Notes under the pieces: model-generated
Told to the model about the DNA's origin: nothing
What the model saw: only the letters and a program-made list of their open reading frames with translations
The model's database searches: none
Shown here: one piece after another, positions 17,266 through 26,072 of the stretch
How the letters are laid out: each line of letters opens with the position of its first letter
Position numbering within the stretch: position 1 is the stretch's first letter
Source of the DNA: an uncultured Lachnospiraceae bacterium
Lineage (GTDB): Bacteria > Bacillota > Clostridia > Lachnospirales > Lachnospiraceae
NCBI GenBank assembly: GCA_947037115.1
Contig: CAMQTN010000001.1
Coordinates: 1-64,000 of the forward strand
Reading direction: 5' to 3'
Length of the DNA: 64,000 nucleotides
Translations under genes and position numbers: made by a program

Positions 17266-17652
17266 ATGGATATGGTGAAAGCCGGTGTGATCGGTGTGGT
17301 TGGCGTTCTTCTGGCGGTCTCTTTGAAGAGCCATAAGACGGAATACAGTGCTTATGTGGCGCTTGCAGTCTGTTTTGTCATGTTGGAATATATCATGCGC
17401 TATTTTATGCAGATATTGTCCGGGATGGATCTGCTTCGGGGATATCTTCGGGAGAATTACAGTTATCTTGCACTGCTTTTAAAGGCGGCAGGCGCCACCT
17501 ATGCCTGCGAATTTTGTGCGGGAATCTGCAAGGACGCCGGATACGGCGGAGTGGCGGGACAGGTCGAGATGCTCGGCAAGCTCTACATTCTTTCCATGGG
17601 GATGCCGGTGCTTCTTTCTCTGATGGAGAGCATACAGTCGATTGCGGGATAG
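17266..17652 (+). CDS. spoIIIAD: Stage III sporulation protein AD
   Basis: A 128-residue membrane protein with helices near residues 3-20, 28-50, 64-80 and 100-125. YACEFCAGICKDAGYGG near residue 83 matches the conserved SpoIIIAD core. AAGGAGG at 17251-17257 fixes the ATG at 17266; the open frame continues upstream through the palindromic repeat, but that is not coding. It is an operon member of the sporulation channel. Confidence 0.93.
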   Translation: MDMVKAGVIGVVGVLLAVSLKSHKTEYSAYVALAVCFVMLEYIMRYFMQILSGMDLLRGYLRENYSYLALLLKAAGATYACEFCAGICKDAGYGGVAGQVEMLGKLYILSMGMPVLLSLMESIQSIAG

Positions 17653-17682
17653 CAATATGTTATGGGAAGGGAGGCGTTTTTG

Positions 17683-18753
17683 ATGGGGGTGGAGGAGAGC
17701 GCTCTGGTCTGGGAACAGATGGACATGGATGCGGTCGCTGTGGATTTTGAAAGGCTGTTCCCTTCTTTTTCTTTTGATGCGAAGGCAGTGCTTGCGGATA
17801 TCATGGGCGGACAGCTTGTGGAGGCGTTAAAGAAACTGGGAGGAGGACTGTCGGGAGCCGTTCTGTTTCAGCGGGAGGAATTTCAGACACTTTTTTTTAC
17901 GATTCTGATTTTGGGAGTGGCGGCGGCTCTCTTTTCAAATTTTGCGGATCTCTTCAAGGATCATCAGGTGTCGGATCTGGCGTTCTATTTCATTTATCTG
18001 CTGCTGATTGCAGTGCTGTTAAAGTTTTTTTCGGATACGGCGGATACCGTGCGGGAGATACTAAGCAGCGTTTCCACTTTTATGAAATTGTACATTCCCA
18101 CTTACATGCTGGCGGTTGGGAGCGCGTCAGGGGCGGCGTCGGCGTCCGCTTATTATCAGCTTCTGCTGCTTGCGGTATACCTGATCGAGTGGGGGTTTCT
18201 CACGATTCTCCTGCCATTTGTCCACGTGTATATCCTGCTCGTTGTGATCAACGGCGTCTGGATGGAGGAAAAACTGGCGCTGCTTTTGGAGCTTTCGGAG
18301 AAAATGATAAAAGGGGGCGTGAAGGCATCCGTGTGGGTGATTACCGGATTCAGCTTGCTGCAATCAATGATATCGCCTGTTATTGATTCGCTGGGTTTTA
18401 CTACAGTCAAAAAGGCGCTTTCCTCCATGCCGGGGATCGGCAGCCTGACGGAGGGGATGTTTGAGATGGTGGTCGGTTCTGCCATTCTGGTAAAAAACAG
18501 CATTGGTCTGTATATCACACTTATTCTTATTGTGCTTTGCGCGGTACCGGTTATAAAGATTGCGCTGATTTCCTGTGTGATCAAGCTGAGCGCTGCTCTT
18601 GTGGGCATAGTAAGCGATAAACGGCTGACAAACTGCGTGAGCCGGGTGGGTGAGGGAAATCTGATGCTTTTGCGGATTGCCCTTACTTCCGTCGGTATGT
18701 TTATGATTCAGGTGGCGATTATCACCTATTCCACGGGACAGGCTGTCCACTGA
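17683..18753 (+). CDS. spoIIIAE: Stage III sporulation protein AE
   Basis: A polytopic membrane protein of the SpoIIIA channel, 356 residues, with about seven hydrophobic stretches from residue 68 on. Conserved features include VASVSTFMKLYIPTYM-like sequence near 128, FTTVKKALSSMPGIGSLTEG near 250, and IKLSAALVGIVSDKRL near 300. I chose ATG 17683 because GGGAGG at 17669-17674 is eight bases upstream; an in-frame ATG at 17662 has no such site. There is no clear signal peptide, unlike many SpoIIIAE proteins. Confidence 0.92.
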   Translation: MGVEESALVWEQMDMDAVAVDFERLFPSFSFDAKAVLADIMGGQLVEALKKLGGGLSGAVLFQREEFQTLFFTILILGVAAALFSNFADLFKDHQVSDLAFYFIYLLLIAVLLKFFSDTADTVREILSSVSTFMKLYIPTYMLAVGSASGAASASAYYQLLLLAVYLIEWGFLTILLPFVHVYILLVVINGVWMEEKLALLLELSEKMIKGGVKASVWVITGFSLLQSMISPVIDSLGFTTVKKALSSMPGIGSLTEGMFEMVVGSAILVKNSIGLYITLILIVLCAVPVIKIALISCVIKLSAALVGIVSDKRLTNCVSRVGEGNLMLLRIALTSVGMFMIQVAIITYSTGQAVH

Positions 18754-18765
18754 CAGGGGGATGGA

Positions 18766-19374
18766 ATGTTAGAAAATATCAGGGAAATTGGTATCTTTAT
18801 GATTGCCGCACAGGCGGTAGTGCATTTTGCGCCGGGAAGGCAGTATGAGAAGTACATCAAATCGGTGTCTGGAATCATTATTCTGCTCCTTTTTCTCAGG
18901 CCTTTTTTGCAGCTTTCCGGTGCGGAGTGGAAGGAACCGGAGGCGGTTTTGGAGAAACTGGAGGAGTTGACGGATATGCCTGTCTTTTCAGGAGCGGAAG
19001 GGGGCGCAGACCAGGCGACAGCCGGACGGGTGGGCGTGGATGCCCAAAGTACGCTGATCAGCCGTATGGAAGGAGAAGTGAAGGAACTTCTGAACCGGGA
19101 AATTGAGGGGGAGGATTACCGTGTAAAGCGGGTGGCTTTGCAGCTGACAAAAGACCCTTCCGGGGAGGGCGGAACGATGCTGGCGGAGGTGGAGATTACA
19201 ATGGAAAAGGCGGCTGTGGATGGGGAGAGCCGGATTGGGATAGATGAGATTGTGATTGGGGAGGAGCCTGACCCGTCTGCGGAGAGTGTTTTTTCTATAT
19301 ACCGCGAGCGGTTTGCATCACTTTTGGAGATAGACAAGGAGAGAGTGGAGGTGAGACGGAATGGGGGAGGCTAA
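18766..19374 (+). CDS. spoIIIAF: Stage III sporulation protein AF
   Basis: 202 residues with two N-terminal membrane helices (about 5-22 and 33-50) and a soluble C-terminal domain, the SpoIIIAF plan. The start MLENIREIGIFMIAAQAVVH and the SVSGIIILLLFLRP segment are typical. It lies 12 bases after spoIIIAE and overlaps spoIIIAG by 14 bases. Confidence 0.92.
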   Translation: MLENIREIGIFMIAAQAVVHFAPGRQYEKYIKSVSGIIILLLFLRPFLQLSGAEWKEPEAVLEKLEELTDMPVFSGAEGGADQATAGRVGVDAQSTLISRMEGEVKELLNREIEGEDYRVKRVALQLTKDPSGEGGTMLAEVEITMEKAAVDGESRIGIDEIVIGEEPDPSAESVFSIYRERFASLLEIDKERVEVRRNGGG

Positions 19375-19975
19375 GAAGTTTTTCGAGCGGATAAGCGGGG
19401 GAAAGAAACTTAGAAAAGATCAGTGGCTGATTCTGGTTCTCGTGGGCATGCTGTTGTGTGTGATATCCCTGCCGGTTGAAAAAGAAAAATCAAAGTCCAG
19501 TCTATTGGACATATCCGACTCTACAATAAAAGACGAACAAACGTTCGAATATGAGAAAGAGAAAACAGATTATGTGACATACTGGGAGGAGAAGCTTGAG
19601 GAGAGCCTCCGCTGTGTGGAGGGGGCGGGAACGGTTAAGGTGCTGATCAATTTGAAAGAGTCGGAGGAGCAGGTTCTGGCCAGAGATGGGGAGGAGGAAT
19701 TTTCGGATACGACGGAGACGGACGCAGCAGGAGGAAGCCGCCATATATCGGAAAACAGGACGGAAAAGACAGTTATCCATACCGTGGACGAGAGAGGACA
19801 GAGCGTGCCCCTTGTGGTAAAAACGATTGCCCCGTCCGTGGAGGGCGTCGTCGTAATTACCCCGGGTGCGGATCAGGCCCGGGTGCGCAGGGACATAATC
19901 GAAGCGATTCAGGTATTATTTGATGTAGACATGAATAGAATATCAATAATTAAAATGAAAACAAATAATCAGTGA
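19361..19975 (+). CDS. spoIIIAG: Stage III sporulation protein AG
   Basis: 204 residues: a cytoplasmic lead, one membrane helix (about 22-40), then an intermembrane-space ring-building domain. SpoIIIAG forms the large ring in the channel. Conserved parts seen: LEESLRCVEGAGTVKVLINL near residue 79 and APSVEGVVVITPGADQARVR near 158. It is followed directly by spoIIIAH. Confidence 0.93.
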   Translation: MGEAKKFFERISGGKKLRKDQWLILVLVGMLLCVISLPVEKEKSKSSLLDISDSTIKDEQTFEYEKEKTDYVTYWEEKLEESLRCVEGAGTVKVLINLKESEEQVLARDGEEEFSDTTETDAAGGSRHISENRTEKTVIHTVDERGQSVPLVVKTIAPSVEGVVVITPGADQARVRRDIIEAIQVLFDVDMNRISIIKMKTNNQ

Positions 19976-19989
19976 AGGGGAGAAGAAGA

Positions 19990-20700
19990 TTGAAGAATAT
20001 GATCAAAAAGAACCAGATGATGATCACGGCGCTTGCTATCATGATTGCAGTGGCGGGTTACCTGAATTTTGCGGGAACAAAGGTGACGGATGAGGAACTG
20101 ATGAGCGTGAGCGGGGAAGTGGGTTCGACCGGGCTTACACAGGAGGACGCTGAGGCGGAGTACGCATCCCTTTTGGATTTGTCAGATGAGGATATGGAGC
20201 AGGCTTCCGGTGATATTGAAAGTCTGGACAGCGATGTGACCATGGTGGACAGCGGCAGTGTGGACGAAGAGCTGGCGCAGGCTCTCGCGGAGGAGCAGAT
20301 GGATGAGGTTCCCGGTGAAGCAGTGTTTACTTCCGCCGATCCGTCGTCTCCCCTTTCCGGTGCGAAACTGGAGAAGGAGCAGACCAGAGTACAGAATAAG
20401 GAGACGCTTCTGGAGATCATCAACAATGCCAATATCAGCGAGAGCCAGAAGCAGGATGCTGTGAACAGCATGATCTCCATGACGGATATCGCGGAGAAAG
20501 AGACGGCGGCGGAGATTCTGCTGGAGGCGAAAGGATTTGACGACGCGATTGTCAGCATAGATGGGGACAGCGTGGACGTGGTCGTAAATACTTCGGAATT
20601 GTCGGAAGCGCAGCGTGCCCAGATCGAGGACATTGTGATCCGTAAAACGGGAGTGAGCGCGGACGCCATCGTGATCAGTACGGTGAGTGACGACGACTGA
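19990..20700 (+). CDS. spoIIIAH: Stage III sporulation protein AH
   Basis: The mother-cell protein that docks with forespore SpoIIQ. It has an N-terminal membrane helix (residues about 8-22), an acidic linker of about 100 residues, and a C-terminal YscJ/FliF-like domain from about 145 (SISMTDIAEKE... AEILLEAKGFDDAIV). I chose TTG 19990, seven bases after AGGGGAG; GTG 19972 and ATG 19999 are alternatives in the same frame. It closes the spoIIIA operon. No clear terminator follows. Confidence 0.92.
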   Translation: MKNMIKKNQMMITALAIMIAVAGYLNFAGTKVTDEELMSVSGEVGSTGLTQEDAEAEYASLLDLSDEDMEQASGDIESLDSDVTMVDSGSVDEELAQALAEEQMDEVPGEAVFTSADPSSPLSGAKLEKEQTRVQNKETLLEIINNANISESQKQDAVNSMISMTDIAEKETAAEILLEAKGFDDAIVSIDGDSVDVVVNTSELSEAQRAQIEDIVIRKTGVSADAIVISTVSDDD

Positions 20701-20708
20701 TAATTCCT

Positions 20709-20737
20709 TTGCAATTCTTTGATAAATGTTTTATACT
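20709..20737 (+). promoter_or_regulatory. Sigma-A promoter for prfC
   Basis: TTGCAA at 20709-20714, a 17-base spacer, then TATACT at 20732-20737. It lies nine bases past the spoIIIAH stop, so prfC has its own vegetative promoter. The predicted leader of about 120 bases contains a nine-pair hairpin (20794-20802 with 20806-20814, loop CGG). Confidence 0.65.
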
Positions 20738-20862
20738 GTGGTATCTTGATTTGTGGTACAATGTACGCGGCGAAAGGCCGAAAGCTTTTCGGGCGTGCTC
20801 TGCGGCAGAGTGCGGATTAACCGGGAAGCTTTGGAATTTGAAAAGATTTGGAGGATAAAGAC

Positions 20863-22455
20863 GTGGGAACATATGCGGACGAGATAAACAAAAGAAGAAC
20901 TTTTGCAATCATTTCACATCCGGATGCGGGAAAGACGACGCTCACCGAGAAATTTCTGTTATACGGGGGAGCGATTAATCTGGCGGGCAGTGTTAAGGGA
21001 AAGGCGACGGCCAGGCATGCGGTTTCCGACTGGATGCAGATCGAGAAGGAGAGAGGAATTTCCGTCACCTCCTCCGTATTGCAGTTCTCCTATGACGGAT
21101 TCTGTATCAACATTCTGGACACGCCGGGCCATCAGGACTTCTCGGAGGACACCTACAGAACCCTGATGGCGGCGGATTCGGCGGTGATGGTGATCGATGC
21201 CTCCAAGGGCGTGGAGGCCCAGACACGCAAGCTGTTCAAGGTGTGCGTGATGCGGCACATACCGATTTTCACTTTTATCAATAAGATGGACAGGGACGCG
21301 AACGACACGTTTGAACTTTTGGATGATATTGAGAAGGAGCTGGGAATTGCCACCTGCCCGATCAACTGGCCCATCGGTTCCGGCAAGAATTTTAAGGGGG
21401 TCTATGAACGGGCGGGCAAATGTGTGATTACCTATGCCGACACGGAGAAGGGAACGAAGGAGGGACATGCCACCCGGATTCCCATCGAGCAGACAGAAAC
21501 GCTCGATGCACAGATCGGCGGGGAGTTTCTCTCCCAGCTCACCGAGGAGATTGAGCTTTTGGACGGGGCCAGCGCAGACTACGATCTGGAGCAGATACAG
21601 GCGGGTGATCTGACACCGGTGTTTTTCGGCTCGGCTCTCACAAATTTCGGCGTGGAGATTTTTTTACAGCATTTCTTAAAGATGACCACCACGCCGCTTC
21701 CCCGCAGGGCGGATATCGGGCTGATCGATCCGGTAGAACATGGTTTTTCGGCCTTCGTATTCAAGATTCAGGCTAATATGAATAAAGCGCATCGGGACAG
21801 AATCGCGTTTATGCGCATCTGCTCGGGCAGATTTGACGTGAACGAGGAAGTGAGGCATGTGCAGGGGGGACGGGTGATGCGCCTGTCCCAGCCCCAGCAG
21901 ATTATGGCGGATGAGCGCAAAATATTGAGTGAAGCTTATGCGGGAGATATCATCGGCGTCTTTGACCCGGGCATTTTTTCGATAGGGGATACCGTCTGTA
22001 TGCCCGGCGAACAGTTTGCCTACGAGGGGATACCCACCTTCGCGCCGGAGCATTTTGCGCGGGTCAGACAGGTGGACACCATGAAGCGCAAACAGTTCGT
22101 AAAGGGCATCATGCAGATCGCGCAGGAAGGCGCCATCCAGATCTTTCAGGAATTTAATACCGGCATGGAGGAGATCATTGTGGGCGTGGTCGGCGTCCTG
22201 CAGTTCGACGTGCTGAAGTATCGTCTGGAGAACGAATATAACGTGGAGATCAGGCTGGAGAACCTGCCCTATGAGTACATTCGCTGGATCGAGAATAAGG
22301 ATATTGATCTGGACAGGCTGACGGGAACTTCGGACATGAAGAAGATTAAGGATTTAAAGGACAATCCGCTTTTGCTCTTTGTCAATCAGTGGAGTATCGG
22401 TATGACGGTGGAGAGAAACGAAGGATTGATTTTGTCAGAGTTTGGCAGGACGTAG
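20863..22455 (+). CDS. prfC: Peptide chain release factor 3
   Basis: A translational GTPase that recycles RF1/RF2 after termination. 530 residues match the E. coli length. G1 is SHPDAGKTTLTE near residue 17, G3 is DTPGHQDFSED near 87, and G4 is NKMDRDA near 141. The effector region has KERGISVTSS. The start is GTG 20863 with GGAGG at 20850-20854; an in-frame TTG at 20848 overlaps that ribosome site and is rejected. Confidence 0.95.
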   Translation: MGTYADEINKRRTFAIISHPDAGKTTLTEKFLLYGGAINLAGSVKGKATARHAVSDWMQIEKERGISVTSSVLQFSYDGFCINILDTPGHQDFSEDTYRTLMAADSAVMVIDASKGVEAQTRKLFKVCVMRHIPIFTFINKMDRDANDTFELLDDIEKELGIATCPINWPIGSGKNFKGVYERAGKCVITYADTEKGTKEGHATRIPIEQTETLDAQIGGEFLSQLTEEIELLDGASADYDLEQIQAGDLTPVFFGSALTNFGVEIFLQHFLKMTTTPLPRRADIGLIDPVEHGFSAFVFKIQANMNKAHRDRIAFMRICSGRFDVNEEVRHVQGGRVMRLSQPQQIMADERKILSEAYAGDIIGVFDPGIFSIGDTVCMPGEQFAYEGIPTFAPEHFARVRQVDTMKRKQFVKGIMQIAQEGAIQIFQEFNTGMEEIIVGVVGVLQFDVLKYRLENEYNVEIRLENLPYEYIRWIENKDIDLDRLTGTSDMKKIKDLKDNPLLLFVNQWSIGMTVERNEGLILSEFGRT

Positions 22456-22492
22456 GAGACAGCGCAGGCCTGTGGGAGGAGGGTGACTGTGT

Positions 22493-23686
22493 ATGAAAAA
22501 AACAGTTATATTTCTGATCAGCATGTTAGCTCTGACCGGAGCCCTGTACTATGCCGGACAGAGGCTTTCCCGGCGTGAGAGCAGTCTGTACAGACAGGAG
22601 GACATGGGGGCGGGACAGCAGCCGGATGAGCTTCCGGAACAGGTGCTTTCGCAGACAGATGAGAAGCTCCGCGAACAGCAGCAGGACTGCTATGCCTTCG
22701 GAAAGCTTTCCGAGGAGGAGCAGCAGGTTTATCTGGAAATTCTGGAGGCTCTTGTGGATTTTCGGGAGAATGTAAGGCTGTCCAGCTGCGATAAGGATTT
22801 GATATCACGCGTGTTTCAATGTGTCTTAAACGATCATCCTGAGATTTTCTATGTGGAAGGCTACAGTTATACCGAATACACGTTAGGCGATATTCTGAAA
22901 AAGATCACATTTACGGGAAGTTACCGGTTTGGCCCGGAGGAAGTGGCAGAGAAACAGGAGCAGATAGATGATTATGTAAACCGATGTCTTGCGGGTATGC
23001 CGGAGGATGCGGATGAGTACGAGAAAGTAAAATATGTCTATGAATACCTGATTCATCATACAGACTACGATGCGGCGGCGAAGGACAGCCAGAATATATG
23101 CTCTGTTTTTCTGGAGCGGAAATCGGTCTGTCAGGGGTACGCCAAGGCGACCCAGTACCTGCTGAACCGTGCGGGTGTCTTTGCAACGCTTGTGCTGGGA
23201 CAGGTTGTTGGCGGAGAAGGACATGCCTGGAATCTTGTGAGGATTGACGGGGAATACTATTATGTGGATACCACATGGGGAGACGCCTCCTATCAGGCGG
23301 TGGGCGGCAGTGACTACCCGATAGAGAAGATACCGACGATCAATTATGATTATCTCGGCGTGACCACAGAGCAGATGGAGCAGACGCACACGCCGGACAA
23401 TGTGGTGGATCTGCCGCTCTGCACGGCCATAGAAGCCAATTATTATGTGAGGGAGGGCGTTTACTTTACGGAGTGGGACGAGGAGAAGATCGAAAAAATC
23501 TTTGCGGACAGTTACGAGAGAGGAGAAGCTTACGTGACATTAAAATGTGAAGGGCCTGCTGTCTACCAGAAAATGCGCGAGACGCTGATTGGACAGCAGG
23601 GGATATTCCGGTATCTGAACGCTCCCGACAAGGCGGTATCCTATGTGGAGAACGAAAAACAGTACAGCTTAAGTTTTTGGCTCTGA
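22493..23686 (+). CDS. Transglutaminase-like (cysteine protease fold) exported protein
   Basis: 397 residues with an N-terminal signal/anchor (about 3-21) and a transglutaminase-core domain. The Cys-His-Asp triad is visible: Cys213 in SVCQGYA, His244 in EGHAWNLV, and Asp259 in YYVDTTWGD. Such domains in Firmicutes often act on cell-wall or surface proteins. The residues before about 90 and after 330 are not recognised. It stands alone between prfC and the Asp23 gene. Confidence 0.82.
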   Translation: MKKTVIFLISMLALTGALYYAGQRLSRRESSLYRQEDMGAGQQPDELPEQVLSQTDEKLREQQQDCYAFGKLSEEEQQVYLEILEALVDFRENVRLSSCDKDLISRVFQCVLNDHPEIFYVEGYSYTEYTLGDILKKITFTGSYRFGPEEVAEKQEQIDDYVNRCLAGMPEDADEYEKVKYVYEYLIHHTDYDAAAKDSQNICSVFLERKSVCQGYAKATQYLLNRAGVFATLVLGQVVGGEGHAWNLVRIDGEYYYVDTTWGDASYQAVGGSDYPIEKIPTINYDYLGVTTEQMEQTHTPDNVVDLPLCTAIEANYYVREGVYFTEWDEEKIEKIFADSYERGEAYVTLKCEGPAVYQKMRETLIGQQGIFRYLNAPDKAVSYVENEKQYSLSFWL

Positions 23687-23763
23687 CCCGCTTTCGGCAT
23701 GCCAGGATACGGAAGGCAGGCAGGAAGCAGGGCGGAATGGGACTAGGCAAAAATAAGAAATTT

Positions 23764-23772
23764 TGGTATACT
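23764..23772 (+). promoter_or_regulatory. Extended -10 promoter for the Asp23-nusB operon
   Basis: TGGTATACT is an extended -10 (TGn plus TATACT at 23767-23772). No good -35 is seen. Transcription from about 23779 would leave an ATG at 23783 nearly leaderless, which supports using the ATG at 23807. Confidence 0.45.
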
Positions 23773-23806
23773 TAAGCCAAATATGGAGAAAGGCACAGGG
23801 ATAAGC

Positions 23807-24187
23807 ATGGGACAGGAATCGGAAAAGAGCGGGTATGAATTACAGGAGAAGGCCGGCACGGTAAGAATTGCAGACGATGTGGTGGCAATGATTGCCGCGC
23901 TGGCAGCCACGGAGGTGGACGGCGTCGCCGCCATGGCCGGCAATCTTACGAATGAGCTGTTAAGCCGCGTGGGTGTGAAGGGGCTTTCCAGAGGATCAAA
24001 GGTGGAGGTATCCGGGAAGAAAGTCAAGGTGGCACTCGCAATTACCATGGAGTATGGCTATAATATCCCGGCAACATGCCAGAGGGTGCAGACCAGAGTG
24101 AAGAACGCAATAGAGAACATGACCGGGCTGGAGGTGCTGGATGTAAACATCCGAATTGCCGGGATTAATGTGACAAAAGAAAAATAG
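23807..24187 (+). CDS. Asp23/Gls24 family envelope stress protein
   Basis: 126 residues of a DUF322 domain: GTVRIADDVVAMIAALAATE at the start, then VEVSGKKVKVALAITMEYG, and a final VLDVNIRIAGINV strand. Family members sit at the membrane or cytosol and help envelope homeostasis. The start is ATG 23807 with AGGG six bases upstream; an in-frame ATG at 23783 has no ribosome site. It opens the conserved nusB-xseA-xseB-ispA-dxs gene string. Confidence 0.87.
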   Translation: MGQESEKSGYELQEKAGTVRIADDVVAMIAALAATEVDGVAAMAGNLTNELLSRVGVKGLSRGSKVEVSGKKVKVALAITMEYGYNIPATCQRVQTRVKNAIENMTGLEVLDVNIRIAGINVTKEK

Positions 24188-24202
24188 GGCGAGTGGTTGG
24201 TT

Positions 24203-24598
24203 ATGAGCAGAAGAGAGTTGCGCGAACAGATTTTTAAATTGCTGTTCCGGGTGGAATTTAATAAAATGGAAGATATGCCGGAGCAGGAGCAGCTGTTCTT
24301 TGAGGATGAGGATGCCGCAAAGGATGAGGACGCCGTCTATGTATCGGATAAATTTCACAAAATTTCTGCGAAGCTGTCTGAAATTGACGCCAGGCTGAAT
24401 GAAAAGGCGTCGGGGTGGGACACTGGCAGGATGAGTAAGGTTGACCTGACCATTCTCCGCCTTGCCGTCTACGAGATCTGTTATGACGAGGATGTTCCCA
24501 CGGGCGTTGCGATCAATGAGGCGGTTGAGCTTGCTAAGAAATTCGGGCAGGACGCGTCCTATGGGTTTGTGAATGGCGTTTTGGCCAAATTTGCTTAA
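24203..24598 (+). CDS. nusB: Transcription antitermination factor NusB
   Basis: An all-helical RNA-binding protein (131 residues) acting in rRNA antitermination. Seen: the N-terminal SRRELREQIFKLLFRVEF and the C-terminal DVPTGVAINEAVELAKKFG followed by FVNGVLAKF, both diagnostic. An acidic insert (residues about 25-50) separates the two halves. The ATG at 24203 is preferred over a TTG two codons earlier. Confidence 0.95.
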   Translation: MSRRELREQIFKLLFRVEFNKMEDMPEQEQLFFEDEDAAKDEDAVYVSDKFHKISAKLSEIDARLNEKASGWDTGRMSKVDLTILRLAVYEICYDEDVPTGVAINEAVELAKKFGQDASYGFVNGVLAKFA

Positions 24599-24640
24599 GA
24601 CAGACGCAGGCCGTTTGCCTGCTCCGAAGTGGTGGTTCGT

Positions 24641-25858
24641 ATGCAGAATGTATACACAGTTGCACAGGTCAATTCCTATATCAGGAATATGTTCACACAG
24701 GATTTTATGATGCAGAAAGTCCGGATTCGGGGTGAGATCAGTAATTGTAAATATCATTCCTCCGGGCATATCTATTTTACCCTGAAGGATGCGAAGAGCA
24801 CAATATCATGTGTTATGTTTTCCTCTGACAGGAAGGGACTGTCCTTTCGGCTGACGGAGGGGCAGCAGGTGATCGCTGACGGCAGTGTGGATGTCTATGA
24901 GCGTGACGGGAAATACCAGCTCTATGCCAGAGCGATAGAGCTTGACGGCATCGGTGCCCTGTATGAGAAGTATGAGCGGCTGAAAGCAGAACTGGCAGAG
25001 CGGGGGATGTTTGCAGATCAGTATAAGCAGCCGATCCCCCGCTATGTCAGGAGATTGGGAGTAGTGACCGCAGAGACGGGAGCGGCTGTGCGGGATATCA
25101 TCAACGTGGCCTCCAGAAGAAATCCCTATGTGCAGATTATTCTCTATCCGGCGATTGTGCAGGGTGAGGCGGCTGTGCCCAGCATCATAAACGGCATTCA
25201 CGCTATGGAAAAACTGGGAGTGGATACGATTATTGTGGGAAGGGGCGGCGGCTCCATCGAGGATTTGTGGGCCTTCAACGAGGAAGCGGTAGCACAGGCA
25301 GTTTTCGACTGCCATATCCCGATTATCTCGGCGGTGGGGCATGAAACAGACGTGACTATCACGGATTTTGTGGCAGACCTGCGGGCGCCGACGCCCTCTG
25401 CCGCCGCGGAGCTGGCGGTTTATGATTTTGGCCGGCTGGAGGAGCAGATGGCAGAGTATGCCTGTACGATGCAGCATTTGTGCAGACGTACCATACAGAA
25501 TTATCGAAACAGGCTGGGGCAGTACGGTGTGCGTTTGAAATATCTCAGTCCCCTGAATATCCTCCGCATGAAAAAGACCCAGTCCCTGTCGCTGGAGGAG
25601 CGTTTGCAGGCGGTGATGGAGAAACGTGTACAGGAGGCGAGACACAGGCTTGCGCTTTATGCGGAGCGCATGAAAGGCCTTTCCCCGCTTGACAAGCTGA
25701 GTCAGGGTTATGCCTATGCAGCGGATGCATCCGGCAGGACGCTCTCCTCTGTGGAGCAGGTGGACGTGGGGGAACAGATCAGAGTTTATGTAAAGGACGG
25801 CAGTCTTCTGGCGAAGGTGCAGGAGAAGGAAAATGGCGAAAAAGAAAGAAGAAAATAA
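24641..25858 (+). CDS. xseA: Exodeoxyribonuclease VII large subunit
   Basis: The catalytic subunit of the single-strand exonuclease. 405 residues: an N-terminal OB domain (VRIRGEISNCKYHSSGHIYF), then the catalytic domain with VVTAETGAAVRDI, IIVGRGGGSIEDLW and SAVGHETDVTITDFVAD, all family signatures. A GTG twelve bases upstream (24629) is an alternative start. A small hairpin (24606-24622) precedes the gene. It overlaps xseB by 26 bases. Confidence 0.96.
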   Translation: MQNVYTVAQVNSYIRNMFTQDFMMQKVRIRGEISNCKYHSSGHIYFTLKDAKSTISCVMFSSDRKGLSFRLTEGQQVIADGSVDVYERDGKYQLYARAIELDGIGALYEKYERLKAELAERGMFADQYKQPIPRYVRRLGVVTAETGAAVRDIINVASRRNPYVQIILYPAIVQGEAAVPSIINGIHAMEKLGVDTIIVGRGGGSIEDLWAFNEEAVAQAVFDCHIPIISAVGHETDVTITDFVADLRAPTPSAAAELAVYDFGRLEEQMAEYACTMQHLCRRTIQNYRNRLGQYGVRLKYLSPLNILRMKKTQSLSLEERLQAVMEKRVQEARHRLALYAERMKGLSPLDKLSQGYAYAADASGRTLSSVEQVDVGEQIRVYVKDGSLLAKVQEKENGEKERRK

Positions 25859-26072
25859 AGCAGAAAAAGAACAGGAGATATCTTTGGAAGATGCTTTTGC
25901 GCAGGTCGAGGAAGTAATTGAACGTCTGGAGACGGAAGAGATTACGCTGGAGGAGTCCTTTCTTGCGTATCGTCAGGGAATGGAGCTTCTGGCAAAGTGC
26001 AATGAAACCATTGACCGGGTGGAAAAGAAGGTATTGAAAGTCAACGAGGACGGTGGGCTGGATGAATTTTGA
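25833..26072 (+). CDS. xseB: Exodeoxyribonuclease VII small subunit
   Basis: A 79-residue helical hairpin subunit that binds XseA in several copies. The signature LEEVI-like ERLETEEITLEESFLAYRQG is seen at about residues 28-50. A lysine/glutamate-rich lead of 15 residues precedes it. It overlaps xseA at its start and ispA at its end, so translation of all three is coupled. Confidence 0.95.
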   Translation: MAKKKEENKAEKEQEISLEDAFAQVEEVIERLETEEITLEESFLAYRQGMELLAKCNETIDRVEKKVLKVNEDGGLDEF

